A stretch of DNA of 64,000 nt, from contig OMXT01000076.1 of the NCBI GenBank assembly GCA_900315125.1, positions 1-64,000 of the forward strand, in the 5' to 3' direction. This DNA is from an uncultured Eubacteriales bacterium. GTDB taxonomy: Bacteria; Bacillota; Clostridia; Peptostreptococcales; Anaerovoracaceae. Under the pieces are notes generated by a model, which saw only the letters and a program-made list of their open reading frames with translations, searched no databases and was not told where the DNA came from. Of this stretch, positions 37,611 to 46,841 are shown in pieces. The number at the start of each line of letters is the position of its first letter. Position 1 is the stretch's first letter. The translations under genes and the position numbers were made by a program.

Positions 37611-38771
37611 ATGGCAGAGAAAAGAGATTATTACGAGGTCCTCGGTCTGCAGAAGGGTGCCAGTGAGGAAGAGATAAAGAAAGCGTTCCGAAAGATGGCC
37701 CTGAAGTATCATCCGGACCGTAATCCCGGGGATAAGGAAGCAGAAGAAAAATTTAAGGAAGTCAACGAGGCGTACAGCGTTCTGTCAGACCCTGATAAGA
37801 AAAATAAATATGACCGCTTCGGCTTTGCGGGCGTAGATCCCAATGCAGGCTTCGGGGGAGCTGGAGCCGGCGGATTCGGCGGCGGATTCGGCGGCGGTTT
37901 TGACGATATCTTCAGTGCATTTGGAGATATGTTCGGAGGCGGATTCGGCGGGTTTGGCGGCGGAGCTGCCAGCAGGAACCAGCCGAGGAAAGGCAGAGAT
38001 CTTCAGAAGACCGTCACGATTACCTTTGACGAAGCCTTCGCGGGCACGGAAAAGACCATCAAGGTGACGAAATACGTCCAGTGCCCCGACTGCAAGGGTG
38101 AGGGGACCGCGCCGGGAACATCCCGGAAGACATGTTCCAGATGCCATGGCACCGGCAGTGTGACTACGGTACAGAACACGCCTCTGGGACGCTTCCAGAG
38201 CACAGGTCCCTGTCCGGAATGCGGCGGCAGGGGAACGATCATAGAAACACCCTGTCCGACCTGCAAGGGCAGCGGAAAGGTGAAGAAGACCATAGAGATC
38301 CAGGTGAAGATCCCTGCCGGTGTGGATAATGACAGTGTTATTCCTATTCGCGGACAGGGCGATCCGGGCGAAAACGGCGGACCAAACGGCGATTTCTATG
38401 TAGTTATCGCAGTCAAGCCCCACGACCTGTTCAAGCGTGAGAGGGACAATCTGTATATTGAGATCCCTGTAACATTCACCCAGGCAGCACTGGGTGATGA
38501 GATCACAGTTCCCACCATGGACGGCAAGGTGTCATACCCTATGCCATCGGGGACTCAGCCCGGTACAGTATTCCGCCTGAAGGGAAAGGGCATGCCCAAC
38601 GTTCGGGGCGGCCGCAGCGGCGACCTGTACGTCAAGGTCAATCTGGAAGTGCCTACCAAGCTGAATAATTCCCAGAAGAAGGCGATTCGCGAAATGGGCG
38701 AAAAGTTGGACCACGACTGCTATAAGAAAAAGAGCAGCTTCGCGCAGAAAATGAAGGAGTTTTTCAGTTAA
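37611..38771 (+). CDS. dnaJ: Chaperone DnaJ (class I Hsp40)
   Basis: Stimulates DnaK ATPase and delivers substrates. The J domain (residues 1-70) has HPDRNPG. A Gly/Phe-rich linker follows (about 75-125). Four zinc motifs [24 protein letters not shown] and CPTCKGSG bind two zincs, followed by the two C-terminal barrels. It has 386 residues. AGGAGTAAGGT precedes the ATG. It is the last gene of the hrcA operon. Confidence 0.97.
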   Translation: MAEKRDYYEVLGLQKGASEEEIKKAFRKMALKYHPDRNPGDKEAEEKFKEVNEAYSVLSDPDKKNKYDRFGFAGVDPNAGFGGAGAGGFGGGFGGGFDDIFSAFGDMFGGGFGGFGGGAASRNQPRKGRDLQKTVTITFDEAFAGTEKTIKVTKYVQCPDCKGEGTAPGTSRKTCSRCHGTGSVTTVQNTPLGRFQSTGPCPECGGRGTIIETPCPTCKGSGKVKKTIEIQVKIPAGVDNDSVIPIRGQGDPGENGGPNGDFYVVIAVKPHDLFKRERDNLYIEIPVTFTQAALGDEITVPTMDGKVSYPMPSGTQPGTVFRLKGKGMPNVRGGRSGDLYVKVNLEVPTKLNNSQKKAIREMGEKLDHDCYKKKSSFAQKMKEFFS

Positions 38772-38805
38772 TAAAGATCGAACAAACTATTTTATATTCT
38801 TCAGC

Positions 38806-38843
38806 GCCTGTTTCGGAAATATGCCGGGCAGGCCTGTTTTATT
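38806..38843 (+). terminator. Possible terminator after dnaJ
   Basis: GCCTG and CAGGC with an inner CGG/CCG form an imperfect hairpin, followed by CTGTTTTATT. Weak. Confidence 0.35.
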
Positions 38844-38883
38844 TGATCACAGCGCTGTTCAGTGCCGGAATGTTTTTAGCATG

Positions 38884-38922
38884 CCGGAATTAGCACTCTT
38901 GGTTTACGAGTGCTAATTCCGG
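38884..38922. promoter_or_regulatory. CIRCE operator 2, with extended 15-bp arms
   Basis: The consensus core (TTAGCACTC, 9 bases, GAGTGCTAA) is extended by CCGGAA and TTCCGG, giving perfect 15-bp arms. A possible TATAAG -10 follows at 38924-38929, so the operator may overlap the promoter of the second J-protein gene. Confidence 0.96.
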
Positions 38923-39019
38923 GTATAAGAAATACGGGAGATCCCGAGTGAGGGAACTTCATCAAGAATGAGAAATAAACAGCTGCTTCGCGACATGTAT
39001 GACGAGGAGGTGATGTCGT

Positions 39020-40105
39020 ATGGCAGGAAAAGATCTCTATGGGATGCTGGGCGTCAGCAGAACTGCAGACGACAGGACGATCAAGAAGGCATATCGTAAA
39101 CTGGCTAAGGAATATCATCCGGACAGGAATCCGAATAACAGGGAGCAGGCGGAAAAGAAATTCAAGGAAGTCAATGAAGCATATGATATATTGAAAGATC
39201 CGGAGAAGCGGAAACTCTACGACCAGTTTGGAATGGCGCCCTTTGAATCCGGCGGCGATCCTTCGGCATGGAAACAGTACAGTCAGCAAGCCGGCAGCGG
39301 CGGTTTCCACTGGAACAGTACAGGAGGCTCCGGATTCGGCGGGTTCGGAGGCGGAAACGGAGCCCATACGGTCCATATGGATTCGGATGACCCCAGGATC
39401 CAGGATATCCTCCGTCAGATGTTCGGCGGCGCAGGCTTCGGCGGGAGCACCGGCGGATTCGGCGGTACGGGAACAAACTTCGGCGGCGATGGGTTCAGTG
39501 ATTTCAGCAGTTTTGGCGGCGGCAGCGGTTCCCGCGGATATTCAGAGAGACGGGAGGATCCTCATGCTGCAGACCTGAACGCGGATATAAGTATAGACTG
39601 GGATCAGGCGCTGAAGGGCTGTGATACGATACTGCGGCTACAGGGTCAGAACGGCCGCCAGTCTCTGAAGGTCCATGTTCCGGCAGGCATTGACGACGGC
39701 GGTAAGATCCGGCTGAAGGGCAAGGGAAGGACACGTTCAGACGGAACGAGGGGGGATCTCTATATCAAAGTCCGGATCCGCCCGAAAAACGGAGTTGAGA
39801 GAAAAGGACTGGATGTCTATACCGTCTGCAAAGTACCCTTTGTTACAGCGGCCCTTGGCGGCAATGTGACCGTAAGGACTGTATACGGAAAAAATGTTTC
39901 CGTGCATATTCCTGAGGGTACACAGGCGGGCAGAAAGATCCGTCTGCGGGGTATGGGTATCCGTTCCATGAAGGACAGCAATAACTGCGGTGACCAGTAT
40001 ATTACCATAGAGGTCCAGGTCCCCGCTGACCTTACAGAGGCAGAAAAGCAGAAACTGCGGGAATTCCAGCAGCTTCGGGACAAGACGGATCGGCAGGCTG
40101 TCTGA
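39020..40105 (+). CDS. Class II J-protein (DnaJ/CbpA-like, no zinc finger)
   Basis: Co-chaperone for DnaK. The J domain (residues 1-70) contains HPDRNPNN. A long Gly/Phe/Ser-rich region (about 85-185) follows, then the two C-terminal beta barrels (LNADISIDWDQALKG to the end). The four CxxCxGxG zinc motifs of DnaJ are absent, as in CbpA and eukaryotic class II proteins. It has 361 residues. GAGGAGG precedes the ATG. Its own CIRCE element shows it is under HrcA control independently of the dnaK operon, which is an uncommon arrangement. Confidence 0.9.
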   Translation: MAGKDLYGMLGVSRTADDRTIKKAYRKLAKEYHPDRNPNNREQAEKKFKEVNEAYDILKDPEKRKLYDQFGMAPFESGGDPSAWKQYSQQAGSGGFHWNSTGGSGFGGFGGGNGAHTVHMDSDDPRIQDILRQMFGGAGFGGSTGGFGGTGTNFGGDGFSDFSSFGGGSGSRGYSERREDPHAADLNADISIDWDQALKGCDTILRLQGQNGRQSLKVHVPAGIDDGGKIRLKGKGRTRSDGTRGDLYIKVRIRPKNGVERKGLDVYTVCKVPFVTAALGGNVTVRTVYGKNVSVHIPEGTQAGRKIRLRGMGIRSMKDSNNCGDQYITIEVQVPADLTEAEKQKLREFQQLRDKTDRQAV

Positions 40106-40162
40106 CACCGGAATATTTATCCCGGCTGCCGTCTGCATGCAGAAGTAAGCCTTTGTATACGA

Positions 40163-40192
40163 TTGACAAATGCACCTCCTATCAAGTATTAT
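40163..40192 (+). promoter_or_regulatory. Promoter of the potABCD operon
   Basis: TTGACA (40163-40168) and TATTAT (40187-40192) with an 18-base spacer. Confidence 0.65.
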
Positions 40193-40220
40193 TATAATAC
40201 TATACCGAGAGGAGGCAGGC

Positions 40221-41294
40221 ATGAAGAAACCACTCATCGAACTTCGGGAGATCAGCAAGGCCTTTGAAGATAATCAGGTCCTGGACCGCTTCAGCCTCAC
40301 TGTGAACGAGAATGAATTTATTACTCTGCTGGGCCCGTCCGGCTGCGGCAAGACCACGACGCTCAGGATCGTCGGCGGGTTTGAGATGCCGGACAGCGGC
40401 AGAGTTTTTTTTGAGGGCAGCGATATTACCGATGTACCTCCGAACAAGCGGCAGATCAATACGGTTTTTCAGAAATACGCGCTGTTCCCCCACATGAATG
40501 TGGGCGATAATGTTGCATTCGGCCTTCGGATCAAGGGATGCTCCGACAATGTGATCCGGGAGAAGGTGGCAGCCGTGCTGAAACAGGTCAACCTGGAGGG
40601 ATTCCAGCACCGGAGGATAGAGTCCCTGTCCGGCGGCCAGCAGCAGCGCGTCGCCATGGCAAGAGCCATCGTTAATGAGCCAAAGGTCCTTCTTCTGGAT
40701 GAACCCCTGGGGGCGCTGGACCTCAAGCTGCGCCAGGAGATGCAGTATGAGCTGATCCGCCTGAAAAACGAGCTGGGTATCACATTCATTTATGTTACCC
40801 ATGATCAGGAAGAGGCGCTGACGATGAGTGATAAGGTCGTCGTCATGAACGGCGGCTATATCCAGCAGATGGGAACCCCGGAAGAAATATATAATGAACC
40901 GCAGAATGCATTCGTCGCTGATTTTATCGGAGACAGCAATATCATAGACGGCGTCATGCTTGAGGATCGCATGGTCAGGATCTGCGATACCGTCTTCCCC
41001 TGTGTGGATGAGGGCTTTGGACATAATACACCGGTGGATGTTGTGATCCGGCCGGAGGACCTGGTCATCGGCAAACCGGGACAGGGACGTCTTACTGGCG
41101 AAGTGACCCATAATGTGTTTATCGGCGTCTATTATGAGATGGAGATCATGGCCGGCGGTTACGAGTGGCTTGTCCAGAATACGGTCAGCTACCCGGTGGG
41201 TACCAGAGTCAGCCTGGATGTGATCCCGGAGAACATCCAGATCATGCATAAACCCAGAAGCAAGGAAGAGGAGGCGATAGAGCAGGATGTCTAA
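40221..41294 (+). CDS. potA: Spermidine/putrescine ABC transporter ATP-binding protein
   Basis: ATPase of the polyamine importer. It has Walker A GPSGCGKTT, signature LSGGQQQR, Walker B VLLLDEP and a C-terminal TOBE domain (about residues 280-350). The ATG at 40221 follows GAGGAGGCAGGC; the ORF extends 17 codons further upstream over the promoter and that part is rejected. It has 357 residues. The end overlaps potB by 8 bases. With potB, C and D it makes a complete importer. Confidence 0.95.
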   Translation: MKKPLIELREISKAFEDNQVLDRFSLTVNENEFITLLGPSGCGKTTTLRIVGGFEMPDSGRVFFEGSDITDVPPNKRQINTVFQKYALFPHMNVGDNVAFGLRIKGCSDNVIREKVAAVLKQVNLEGFQHRRIESLSGGQQQRVAMARAIVNEPKVLLLDEPLGALDLKLRQEMQYELIRLKNELGITFIYVTHDQEEALTMSDKVVVMNGGYIQQMGTPEEIYNEPQNAFVADFIGDSNIIDGVMLEDRMVRICDTVFPCVDEGFGHNTPVDVVIRPEDLVIGKPGQGRLTGEVTHNVFIGVYYEMEIMAGGYEWLVQNTVSYPVGTRVSLDVIPENIQIMHKPRSKEEEAIEQDV

Positions 41295-42099
41295 AAGAAC
41301 AATGGCGATCCCCTATATCTTCTGGATCGCTGCGGGAACCATCATACCGCTGTGCATGATTCTGTATTACGGCTTCACAGACCGGACCGGCGCGTTCACA
41401 CTGAAGAACATTCTGGCGATCTTTGAACCGGTCCATGCCCAGGCTCTCGGTCTTTCCCTGGGGCTGGCGCTGATCAGTACGGTGATCTGCATGCTTCTTG
41501 CATTTCCCCTTGCCATGATCCTGAAAAGCAGCAGGATGGGCAGAAAGGGGTTTATTGTATTTATTTTTATCCTGCCAATGTGGATGAATTTCCTGCTGCG
41601 CACCATGGCATGGCAGGTCATTTTGGAGAGGGGCGGGATCATTGATATGGCACTGACATTCCTCCACCTGCCATTTCCCCATATTATCAACACGCCCGCA
41701 GCCATCGTGCTGGGCATGGTCTATGATTTCCTTCCGTTTATGGTACTTCCAATATATAATGCATTGATGAAAATTGACGACAGTGTTATTGAAGCTGCCT
41801 ATGACCTGGGGGCCGGCTACGGCAGGATTCTCCGCAGCGTCATACTGCCCCTGTGCATTCCCGGGATCGCCAGCGGTATAACGATGGTCTTCGTACCGTC
41901 GCTGACAACATTTGTAATATCCAATATACTCGGCGGAGGGAAAATCTACCTCATTGGAAATATTATTGAACAGGAGTTCACGACCAGCGCCAACTGGAAC
42001 CTGGGTTCCGGCCTTTCACTGGTCATGATGATATTTATCATCATCAGCATGATGGCTCTGAATAAGCTGGATAAGAGCGGGGAGGGGACGTTCATATGA
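41287..42099 (+). CDS. potB: Spermidine/putrescine ABC transporter permease PotB
   Basis: Membrane permease with six predicted helices and the EAA loop (EAAYDLGAGYGRILRSVILPL near residue 180), which contacts PotA. 270 residues. Overlaps potA and potC, indicating tight translational coupling. Confidence 0.93.
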   Translation: MSKRTMAIPYIFWIAAGTIIPLCMILYYGFTDRTGAFTLKNILAIFEPVHAQALGLSLGLALISTVICMLLAFPLAMILKSSRMGRKGFIVFIFILPMWMNFLLRTMAWQVILERGGIIDMALTFLHLPFPHIINTPAAIVLGMVYDFLPFMVLPIYNALMKIDDSVIEAAYDLGAGYGRILRSVILPLCIPGIASGITMVFVPSLTTFVISNILGGGKIYLIGNIIEQEFTTSANWNLGSGLSLVMMIFIIISMMALNKLDKSGEGTFI

Positions 42100-42896
42100 A
42101 GACACTGAAAGCGGTTTATGTAACCATCATCATACTGTTCCTTTATCTCCCCATCGTCACGCTGATGGTATTCTCGTTTAATGAGAGTAAATCCATGTTC
42201 AAGTGGGCGGGATTCTCACTGAAATGGTACAGGGACATGTTCAGCGACGTAGCCATGCTCTCTGCGATCTGGAACACATTTTCCATCGCGCTGGTAAGTT
42301 CCATTATCGCAACGGTGATCGGGACCATGGCATGCATCGGCATCGTGTCCATGAAGAAGCATTCCCAGACTGTTCTGCTGGGACTGAATAATATCCCACT
42401 CCTGAATGCGGATATCGTTACCGGCATCTCGCTGATGCTTGCGTTCATCGCGTTCGGGTTCTACCTGAACTGGGGAACCGTTCTTCTGGCTCACATTACA
42501 TTTAGTATCCCCTATGTGATACTGTCTGTCATGCCGCGGTTTCGGTCTATGGGGAAAAGCAATTATGAGGCAGCTCTGGATCTGGGAGCATCTCCATCCT
42601 ACGCGTTCCGTAAGGTGGTCCTGCCGGATCTGATGCCGGGCATCACTGCAGGGTTCCTGCTGGCGTTCACCATGTCAGTGGATGACTTTGTTGTCACCCA
42701 CTTCACCCGGGGCGCCGGGATCAACACGATCTCTACGCTTATTTACAGCCAGGTAAAAGTCGGGATCCGACCGACGCTCTTCGCGCTGTCAACGGTGATC
42801 TTCATCGTTGCTCTCGTCATACTGACTGCTGTAAATTTCGTTTCCGACCGAAGTGCAGAGGAGGATGAATTTTTCTATGAAGTATCCCAGAGCTAA
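42096..42896 (+). CDS. potC: Spermidine/putrescine ABC transporter permease PotC
   Basis: Second permease of the importer with six predicted helices. The EAA loop is EAALDLGASPSYAFRKVVLP, near residue 160. It has 266 residues, overlaps the potB stop by 4 bases (ATGA), and its last codons overlap potD. Confidence 0.93.
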   Translation: MKTLKAVYVTIIILFLYLPIVTLMVFSFNESKSMFKWAGFSLKWYRDMFSDVAMLSAIWNTFSIALVSSIIATVIGTMACIGIVSMKKHSQTVLLGLNNIPLLNADIVTGISLMLAFIAFGFYLNWGTVLLAHITFSIPYVILSVMPRFRSMGKSNYEAALDLGASPSYAFRKVVLPDLMPGITAGFLLAFTMSVDDFVVTHFTRGAGINTISTLIYSQVKVGIRPTLFALSTVIFIVALVILTAVNFVSDRSAEEDEFFYEVSQS

Positions 42897-43959
42897 AAGA
42901 GGACTGACGCTGGCGCTGGCAGCGGTCCTGATTATCAGCGCCGCCTGCATTATGACGGGCTGCGGCCATAAAAATGAGAAAGAAGTCCGGGTCTTCTGCT
43001 ACGGGGATTACATGGATCCCAAGGTCCCGAAGGACTTTGAGAAGGCTACGGGCATCCATGTAGTGCTGGATACCTTCGATACCAATGAAGAAATGTATCC
43101 GGTCATAAAGAACCGGGCGGGCGTTTACGACGTGATCTGCGCGTCGGATTATATGGCAGAGCGCATGATCAATGAGGGACTCCTCCAGACCATCGATACA
43201 TCGTCCATGAGAAACTACAAGAATATCGGCAGAAGGTATCTACGGATCGCGGATGAAACCTATGATCCGGGGAACCGGTATGCCGTACCTTACCAGTGGG
43301 GTACGCTGGGCATACTTTATAACAAAGACAAGCTCGGCAGCAATTCTCCCACGTCGTGGTCGGATCTGTGGGATCCGAAGAACAAAGGCCAGATCGTCAT
43401 GCAGGACAGCCTCAGGGACACCCTGGGGGCATCGCTGGAATCCCTGGGCTATTCCCTGAACACGACGAAGGAAAAGGAACTGTCAGCAGCGGCGAAACAC
43501 CTGATCCGGCAGAAGCCGCTTGTTTATAAATATGCCAATGACTCTGCCCGGGATCTGATGATCGGCAATTCTGCGGAGATGGGCGTCGTATGGAATGGAG
43601 AATACCTCTACAGTCTGGATCTGAATAAACACCTGGCGTTCTGCATCCCTTCAGAGGGGACGGAGATCTTCGTAGACAATTGGGTCATTCCCAATAATGC
43701 ATTCCATAAGAAAAACGCAGAGAAGTTCATTGACTATATGTGCCGGGCGGATGTGGCATATAAGAACTTTGAGTATCTGACATACAGCACACCAAACGAC
43801 GCAGCGCGGAAGATGCTCCCGAAGGAACTGCAGAATGACCCTGTGCTGTTCCCCTCAGATGAGGTCCTGTCAAAATGCGAAGCGCTGAGGGATCTGGGTC
43901 CCGACGGCGATGATCTCTACAGCAAATACTGGAAGATATATAAGTCGAGCAGAGAATAA
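42877..43959 (+). CDS. potD: Spermidine/putrescine-binding lipoprotein PotD
   Basis: Extracellular solute-binding protein, membrane-tethered. The signal sequence has a KRG basic start, a hydrophobic core and the lipobox IMTGC, so Cys29 would be lipidated. The mature protein has the PotD-type VFCYGDYMDP start and the conserved YAVPYQWGT segment of polyamine-binding proteins. ATG 42877 is chosen; an earlier ATG (42865) directly abuts the ribosome site GAGGAGG. It overlaps the potC end by 20 bases. Substrate could be spermidine or putrescine. Confidence 0.93.
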   Translation: MKYPRAKRGLTLALAAVLIISAACIMTGCGHKNEKEVRVFCYGDYMDPKVPKDFEKATGIHVVLDTFDTNEEMYPVIKNRAGVYDVICASDYMAERMINEGLLQTIDTSSMRNYKNIGRRYLRIADETYDPGNRYAVPYQWGTLGILYNKDKLGSNSPTSWSDLWDPKNKGQIVMQDSLRDTLGASLESLGYSLNTTKEKELSAAAKHLIRQKPLVYKYANDSARDLMIGNSAEMGVVWNGEYLYSLDLNKHLAFCIPSEGTEIFVDNWVIPNNAFHKKNAEKFIDYMCRADVAYKNFEYLTYSTPNDAARKMLPKELQNDPVLFPSDEVLSKCEALRDLGPDGDDLYSKYWKIYKSSRE

Positions 43960-43982
43960 GTCTAAAAATAAACTTTAGGATA

Positions 43983-44011
43983 TTGACAATTCAATGTGTT
44001 GGGTCTATTCT
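43983..44011 (+). promoter_or_regulatory. Promoter of the GNAT acetyltransferase gene
   Basis: TTGACA (43983-43988) and TATTCT (44006-44011) with a 17-base spacer, just after potD. Confidence 0.7.
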
Positions 44012-44118
44012 TTGATATGAATAAATATTCATTACCAAATATAGACATGCGCAGTGACGCATGAAAGAAGGATCTGGCTCAGGAAGCATATGCGGAGCCG
44101 GACAAGGGGGATAGAGAT

Positions 44119-44991
44119 ATGGACGACAGCACATTGAACATGGAAGAAGCACCTGCAGCTGAAGAGCATTCTCAGGATGAAATGGAGCGGATTCGGGCAC
44201 TGGAGGAGCTGGCCCTTAACGCATGGCCGTCTCACAAGGTAGAGCTCTATGATGGATGGCTCCTGCGCTTTTCCCATAATTATACTCACCGAACGAACTG
44301 CGTGGAGCAGGTAGCGGACTCCAGGATACCAATTCCTGAAAAAATAGAATACTGTGAGCAGATATACCGCGCCCTTCATACACCGGTAATATTTAAGATC
44401 AGTCCGCTTCTCGACCCTGGATTTGACGAGATGCTGAAAAACAGGGGATATCGCGTGGAGCATGAGAACGAGACCATGGTTCTGGAGGAAGATGATTTTA
44501 ATCCATGGGAGCCAACGGATGTGGAATATGAGTTCTATAGCCGCAATTCCGGGCTGCCTTCCATCGTTGGATTTCCCGGGGGTGTTGTGGTCCAGCTAAG
44601 GGACCGGGTGACGACGGACTGGATCAACGGACTCTTCCGGCTGAACGGGACAACCAATCCCACGCTGCTGCGTATCGTTCCATCTATGTACCATGCCATT
44701 CCCAAGGAAACGATCGTGGCAAGGATCGACGTGGACGGCCGCATGGCAGCCAGCGGTCTTGCTATACTGGACCGGGATTATGCAGGCATCTATGCAATCT
44801 ATGTAGATCCCAGCTGCCGCCGGAAACATTTTGGACGGGCGATCGTAAGCACGTTGCTTCTGGAAGCCCGGAAGAAGGGATGCAGCAAGGCATATCTCCA
44901 GTGCGTCAGCGGGAATACGCCGGCGAAGAACATGTATGAGGGTCTTGGATTCCATACGATGTATACCTGCTGGTTCCGGGTAAAGAAATGA
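44119..44991 (+). CDS. GNAT-family N-acetyltransferase
   Basis: Cytosolic acetyl-CoA-dependent transferase of unknown substrate. The C-terminal GNAT core (about residues 195-285) shows the acetyl-CoA loop region CRRKHFGRAIV and the closing NTPAKNMYEGLGF. The N-terminal half (about residues 28-150) looks like a second, degenerate GNAT-like lobe, giving 290 residues in all. GGGGGATAGAG precedes the ATG. It follows potD but has its own promoter, so a polyamine-acetylation role is a guess only. Confidence 0.85.
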   Translation: MDDSTLNMEEAPAAEEHSQDEMERIRALEELALNAWPSHKVELYDGWLLRFSHNYTHRTNCVEQVADSRIPIPEKIEYCEQIYRALHTPVIFKISPLLDPGFDEMLKNRGYRVEHENETMVLEEDDFNPWEPTDVEYEFYSRNSGLPSIVGFPGGVVVQLRDRVTTDWINGLFRLNGTTNPTLLRIVPSMYHAIPKETIVARIDVDGRMAASGLAILDRDYAGIYAIYVDPSCRRKHFGRAIVSTLLLEARKKGCSKAYLQCVSGNTPAKNMYEGLGFHTMYTCWFRVKK

Positions 44992-44998
44992 TAAAAAA

Positions 44999-45051
44999 CG
45001 GGTCAGTCTCAGAAAGAAATTACAGTTTTCTGAGATTGACCCGACTTTTAT
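44999..45051. terminator. Bidirectional terminator between convergent genes
   Basis: A stem of about 17 bp (CGGGTCAGTCTCAGAAA against TTTCTGAGATTGACCCG) has ACTTTT on the plus side and an A-run on the other, so it serves both strands. Confidence 0.9.
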
Positions 45052-45068
45052 GTTGATATGATAATTTA

Positions 45069-45656
45069 TCAGCAGCAGAAACAAAATGGAAGGGTAGAGC
45101 AGAGGAGCATATCTGCGGCGGTAGTATCCATATTACCGTAGCCCTGCTGGTTGGACCGGCTGCGGAACATGCCCCCGGCGCTGTTCATCTGAGAGAGGAT
45201 CGAGCGGTACTCCTGGTTCTCTGGAGCCATGTTTACCGCCTGCTGGACGTTCTGTATGCCGTCCTGGATATATCCCTTCTTAAAAGCGACAACACCGCTC
45301 AGAAAATACCACTCCGCGTCGTGAACGCCGATATTGATGAGCATCTGCTCTGCCTGGTACAGATCGCCTCGGTCTACTGCCATGCGGATCTGGCTGTAAT
45401 CTGCACTGCTGCCAGTGTTGTAGCTGCTCTCGGACTGGTACGCGGAAGAACTGCCGGATGAGGCGCCGCCGTCTCTTATAAGAGCATCATAGGCCTCATT
45501 GATCTGCTGAAGCTTCTCCTCGGCGAGATCAGCGAGGGGGTTGCCCTGATATTTATCCGGATGGTATTTTTTCACCAGTTCCCGGTAAGCTGCCTTTATT
45601 TCCGCCGGGCTGGCATTCCGGCTCACGCCGAGTATTTCGTAAGGGTCATTTGTCAT
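45069..45656 (-). CDS. J-domain protein partnered with DUF5685
   Basis: The J domain (residues 1-70, starting [13 protein letters not shown]) has the HPDKYQGN motif, so it can in principle stimulate Hsp70. A Ser/Tyr-rich linker follows, then a TPR-like helical segment (about 105-160). The C-terminus is hydrophobic and ends PFCFCC, three Cys in four positions, odd for a J-protein. The ATG at 45656 is preferred over an upstream extension that reads into the neighbour. It overlaps the end of the DUF5685 gene by 11 bases, so the two are translationally coupled. 195 residues. Confidence 0.85.
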   Translation of the reverse strand: MTNDPYEILGVSRNASPAEIKAAYRELVKKYHPDKYQGNPLADLAEEKLQQINEAYDALIRDGGASSGSSSAYQSESSYNTGSSADYSQIRMAVDRGDLYQAEQMLINIGVHDAEWYFLSGVVAFKKGYIQDGIQNVQQAVNMAPENQEYRSILSQMNSAGGMFRSRSNQQGYGNMDTTAADMLLCSTLPFCFCC

Positions 45657-46500
45657 TATCTTCCGATTCCTTTCCGCTGAGAATTTCCTCTGTCCGCTTA
45701 CGGAGCCCAAGGAATATTACATTGTCCAGAATATCTTTATTCTTTTTAAATTCCAGAAGATCATAGGCCTTGCACATCTCATCCAGATAGTAATACATGG
45801 CAGGTTCCATCATCTGCCTTGCCTGTTTGACATTCCTGACGCCCATATCGAGCATGGGATTGAAACGATGCTCCATGCGGTCGGATTCAAAGTCATCCAT
45901 AATATCAATGAGATAAAGCCATTTGCCCAGATTCAGGGCGAAATCACCGACGATTCTCTTCGTCTCATCATCCAGTTTATAACCGGAGAAAACAGCAGCC
46001 AGCGCACCGCCGAAGCAGGATGCCATTTCTTTAATATCAGATTGTCCCTTGACCTCATACTGGTAGAGCATCATGAAGTTCCTGTTCACCTCATCGGCCA
46101 CGTCGGGATGAAGTTCATAAGCCCTGCGGTACCGCCGCTTATACCGGAGAAGGCGGCCCTGGAGTTCGGAACGCTCGTTATCTCTGACGTCATCGCGATA
46201 CTGTTCATATCCCAGTATGACCATCATATCCGCAGCGTATCGGATGGACTGCTCGATCGTTTCCACGGGCTTCTTCCCTATGGGATGGATGATGCAGTGC
46301 TTCTTCAGTATATGATCGTCTTCTCCGGTCAGCGCTCCGAGAAACAGGGCGAGAAAAGCCATGTCATTGCTGAGCCAGAGGCGGGTAAGCTGTCCGTAGG
46401 TTTCACCCACTTCACGGCAGAGCCCGCAGTAATATGCATTATATGTTTCAAATTCTCTTACCTTAAGCTCCTGCTTAATGGGCAAAATATATCCGGTCAT
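45646..46500 (-). CDS. DUF5685 family protein
   Basis: Soluble helical protein of 284 residues in a family of unknown function found in Clostridia. It opens with a Cys-containing segment ([11 protein letters not shown] near residue 25), has HCIIHP near residue 68, and carries an acidic helix with [11 protein letters not shown] (about 195-205) that resembles an isoprenoid/phytoene synthase-like DxxDD arrangement; that likeness is an impression only. The ATG at 46500 is 8 bases after GAGGTG. It is always worth reading with the downstream J-domain gene. No activity is assigned. Confidence 0.82.
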   Translation of the reverse strand: MTGYILPIKQELKVREFETYNAYYCGLCREVGETYGQLTRLWLSNDMAFLALFLGALTGEDDHILKKHCIIHPIGKKPVETIEQSIRYAADMMVILGYEQYRDDVRDNERSELQGRLLRYKRRYRRAYELHPDVADEVNRNFMMLYQYEVKGQSDIKEMASCFGGALAAVFSGYKLDDETKRIVGDFALNLGKWLYLIDIMDDFESDRMEHRFNPMLDMGVRNVKQARQMMEPAMYYYLDEMCKAYDLLEFKKNKDILDNVIFLGLRKRTEEILSGKESEDNDK

Positions 46501-46531
46501 CCTCAATTCACCTCGTTAATAACATAACATG

Positions 46532-46560
46532 ATGATACGATAATTTAGTGTTTTTTTCAA
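46532..46560 (-). promoter_or_regulatory. Promoter of the DUF5685/J-domain operon
   Basis: On the minus strand TTGAAA (46555-46560) and TATCAT (46532-46537) with a 17-base spacer. Confidence 0.65.
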
Positions 46561-46753
46561 GTTGTATGTGTGATTTCGGTGACGGCGGGCTGGGACAGCT
46601 GCTGAATCATGCGATGAGAAAACGAATCATTAAAGAATATTGTAGATTACCAACGGCTAATTATTGTAAACCATAAAGATGCCGTTAGAACAAAGCGTGT
46701 ATAAATTATTGATGCGGATCCGATGATCGTAAAAGAGGATTCTGCCGAACTGG
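46561..46753. other. Intergenic stretch, no gene seen
   Basis: AT-rich space between two divergent promoters. A 6-bp inverted repeat AACGGC/GCCGTT lies around 46653-46696. No riboswitch or small RNA pattern is recognised. Confidence 0.6.
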
Positions 46754-46782
46754 TTGACATAATAATTTATTATTGATAAAAT
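46754..46782 (+). promoter_or_regulatory. Promoter of the GH25 lysozyme gene
   Basis: TTGACA (46754-46759) and TAAAAT (46777-46782) with a 17-base spacer and a TGn extension (TGA). Confidence 0.8.
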
Positions 46783-46841
46783 GTTTTATATCGATTTTGC
46801 TGTAATTTCAATGTTTATCGTCCTGGAAAGGTTGTTATTGT

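Noticed and set aside
46653..46696. Small RNA or riboswitch before the lysozyme gene
   Set aside because: Only a short 6-bp inverted repeat; no known motif and it lies upstream of the promoter.
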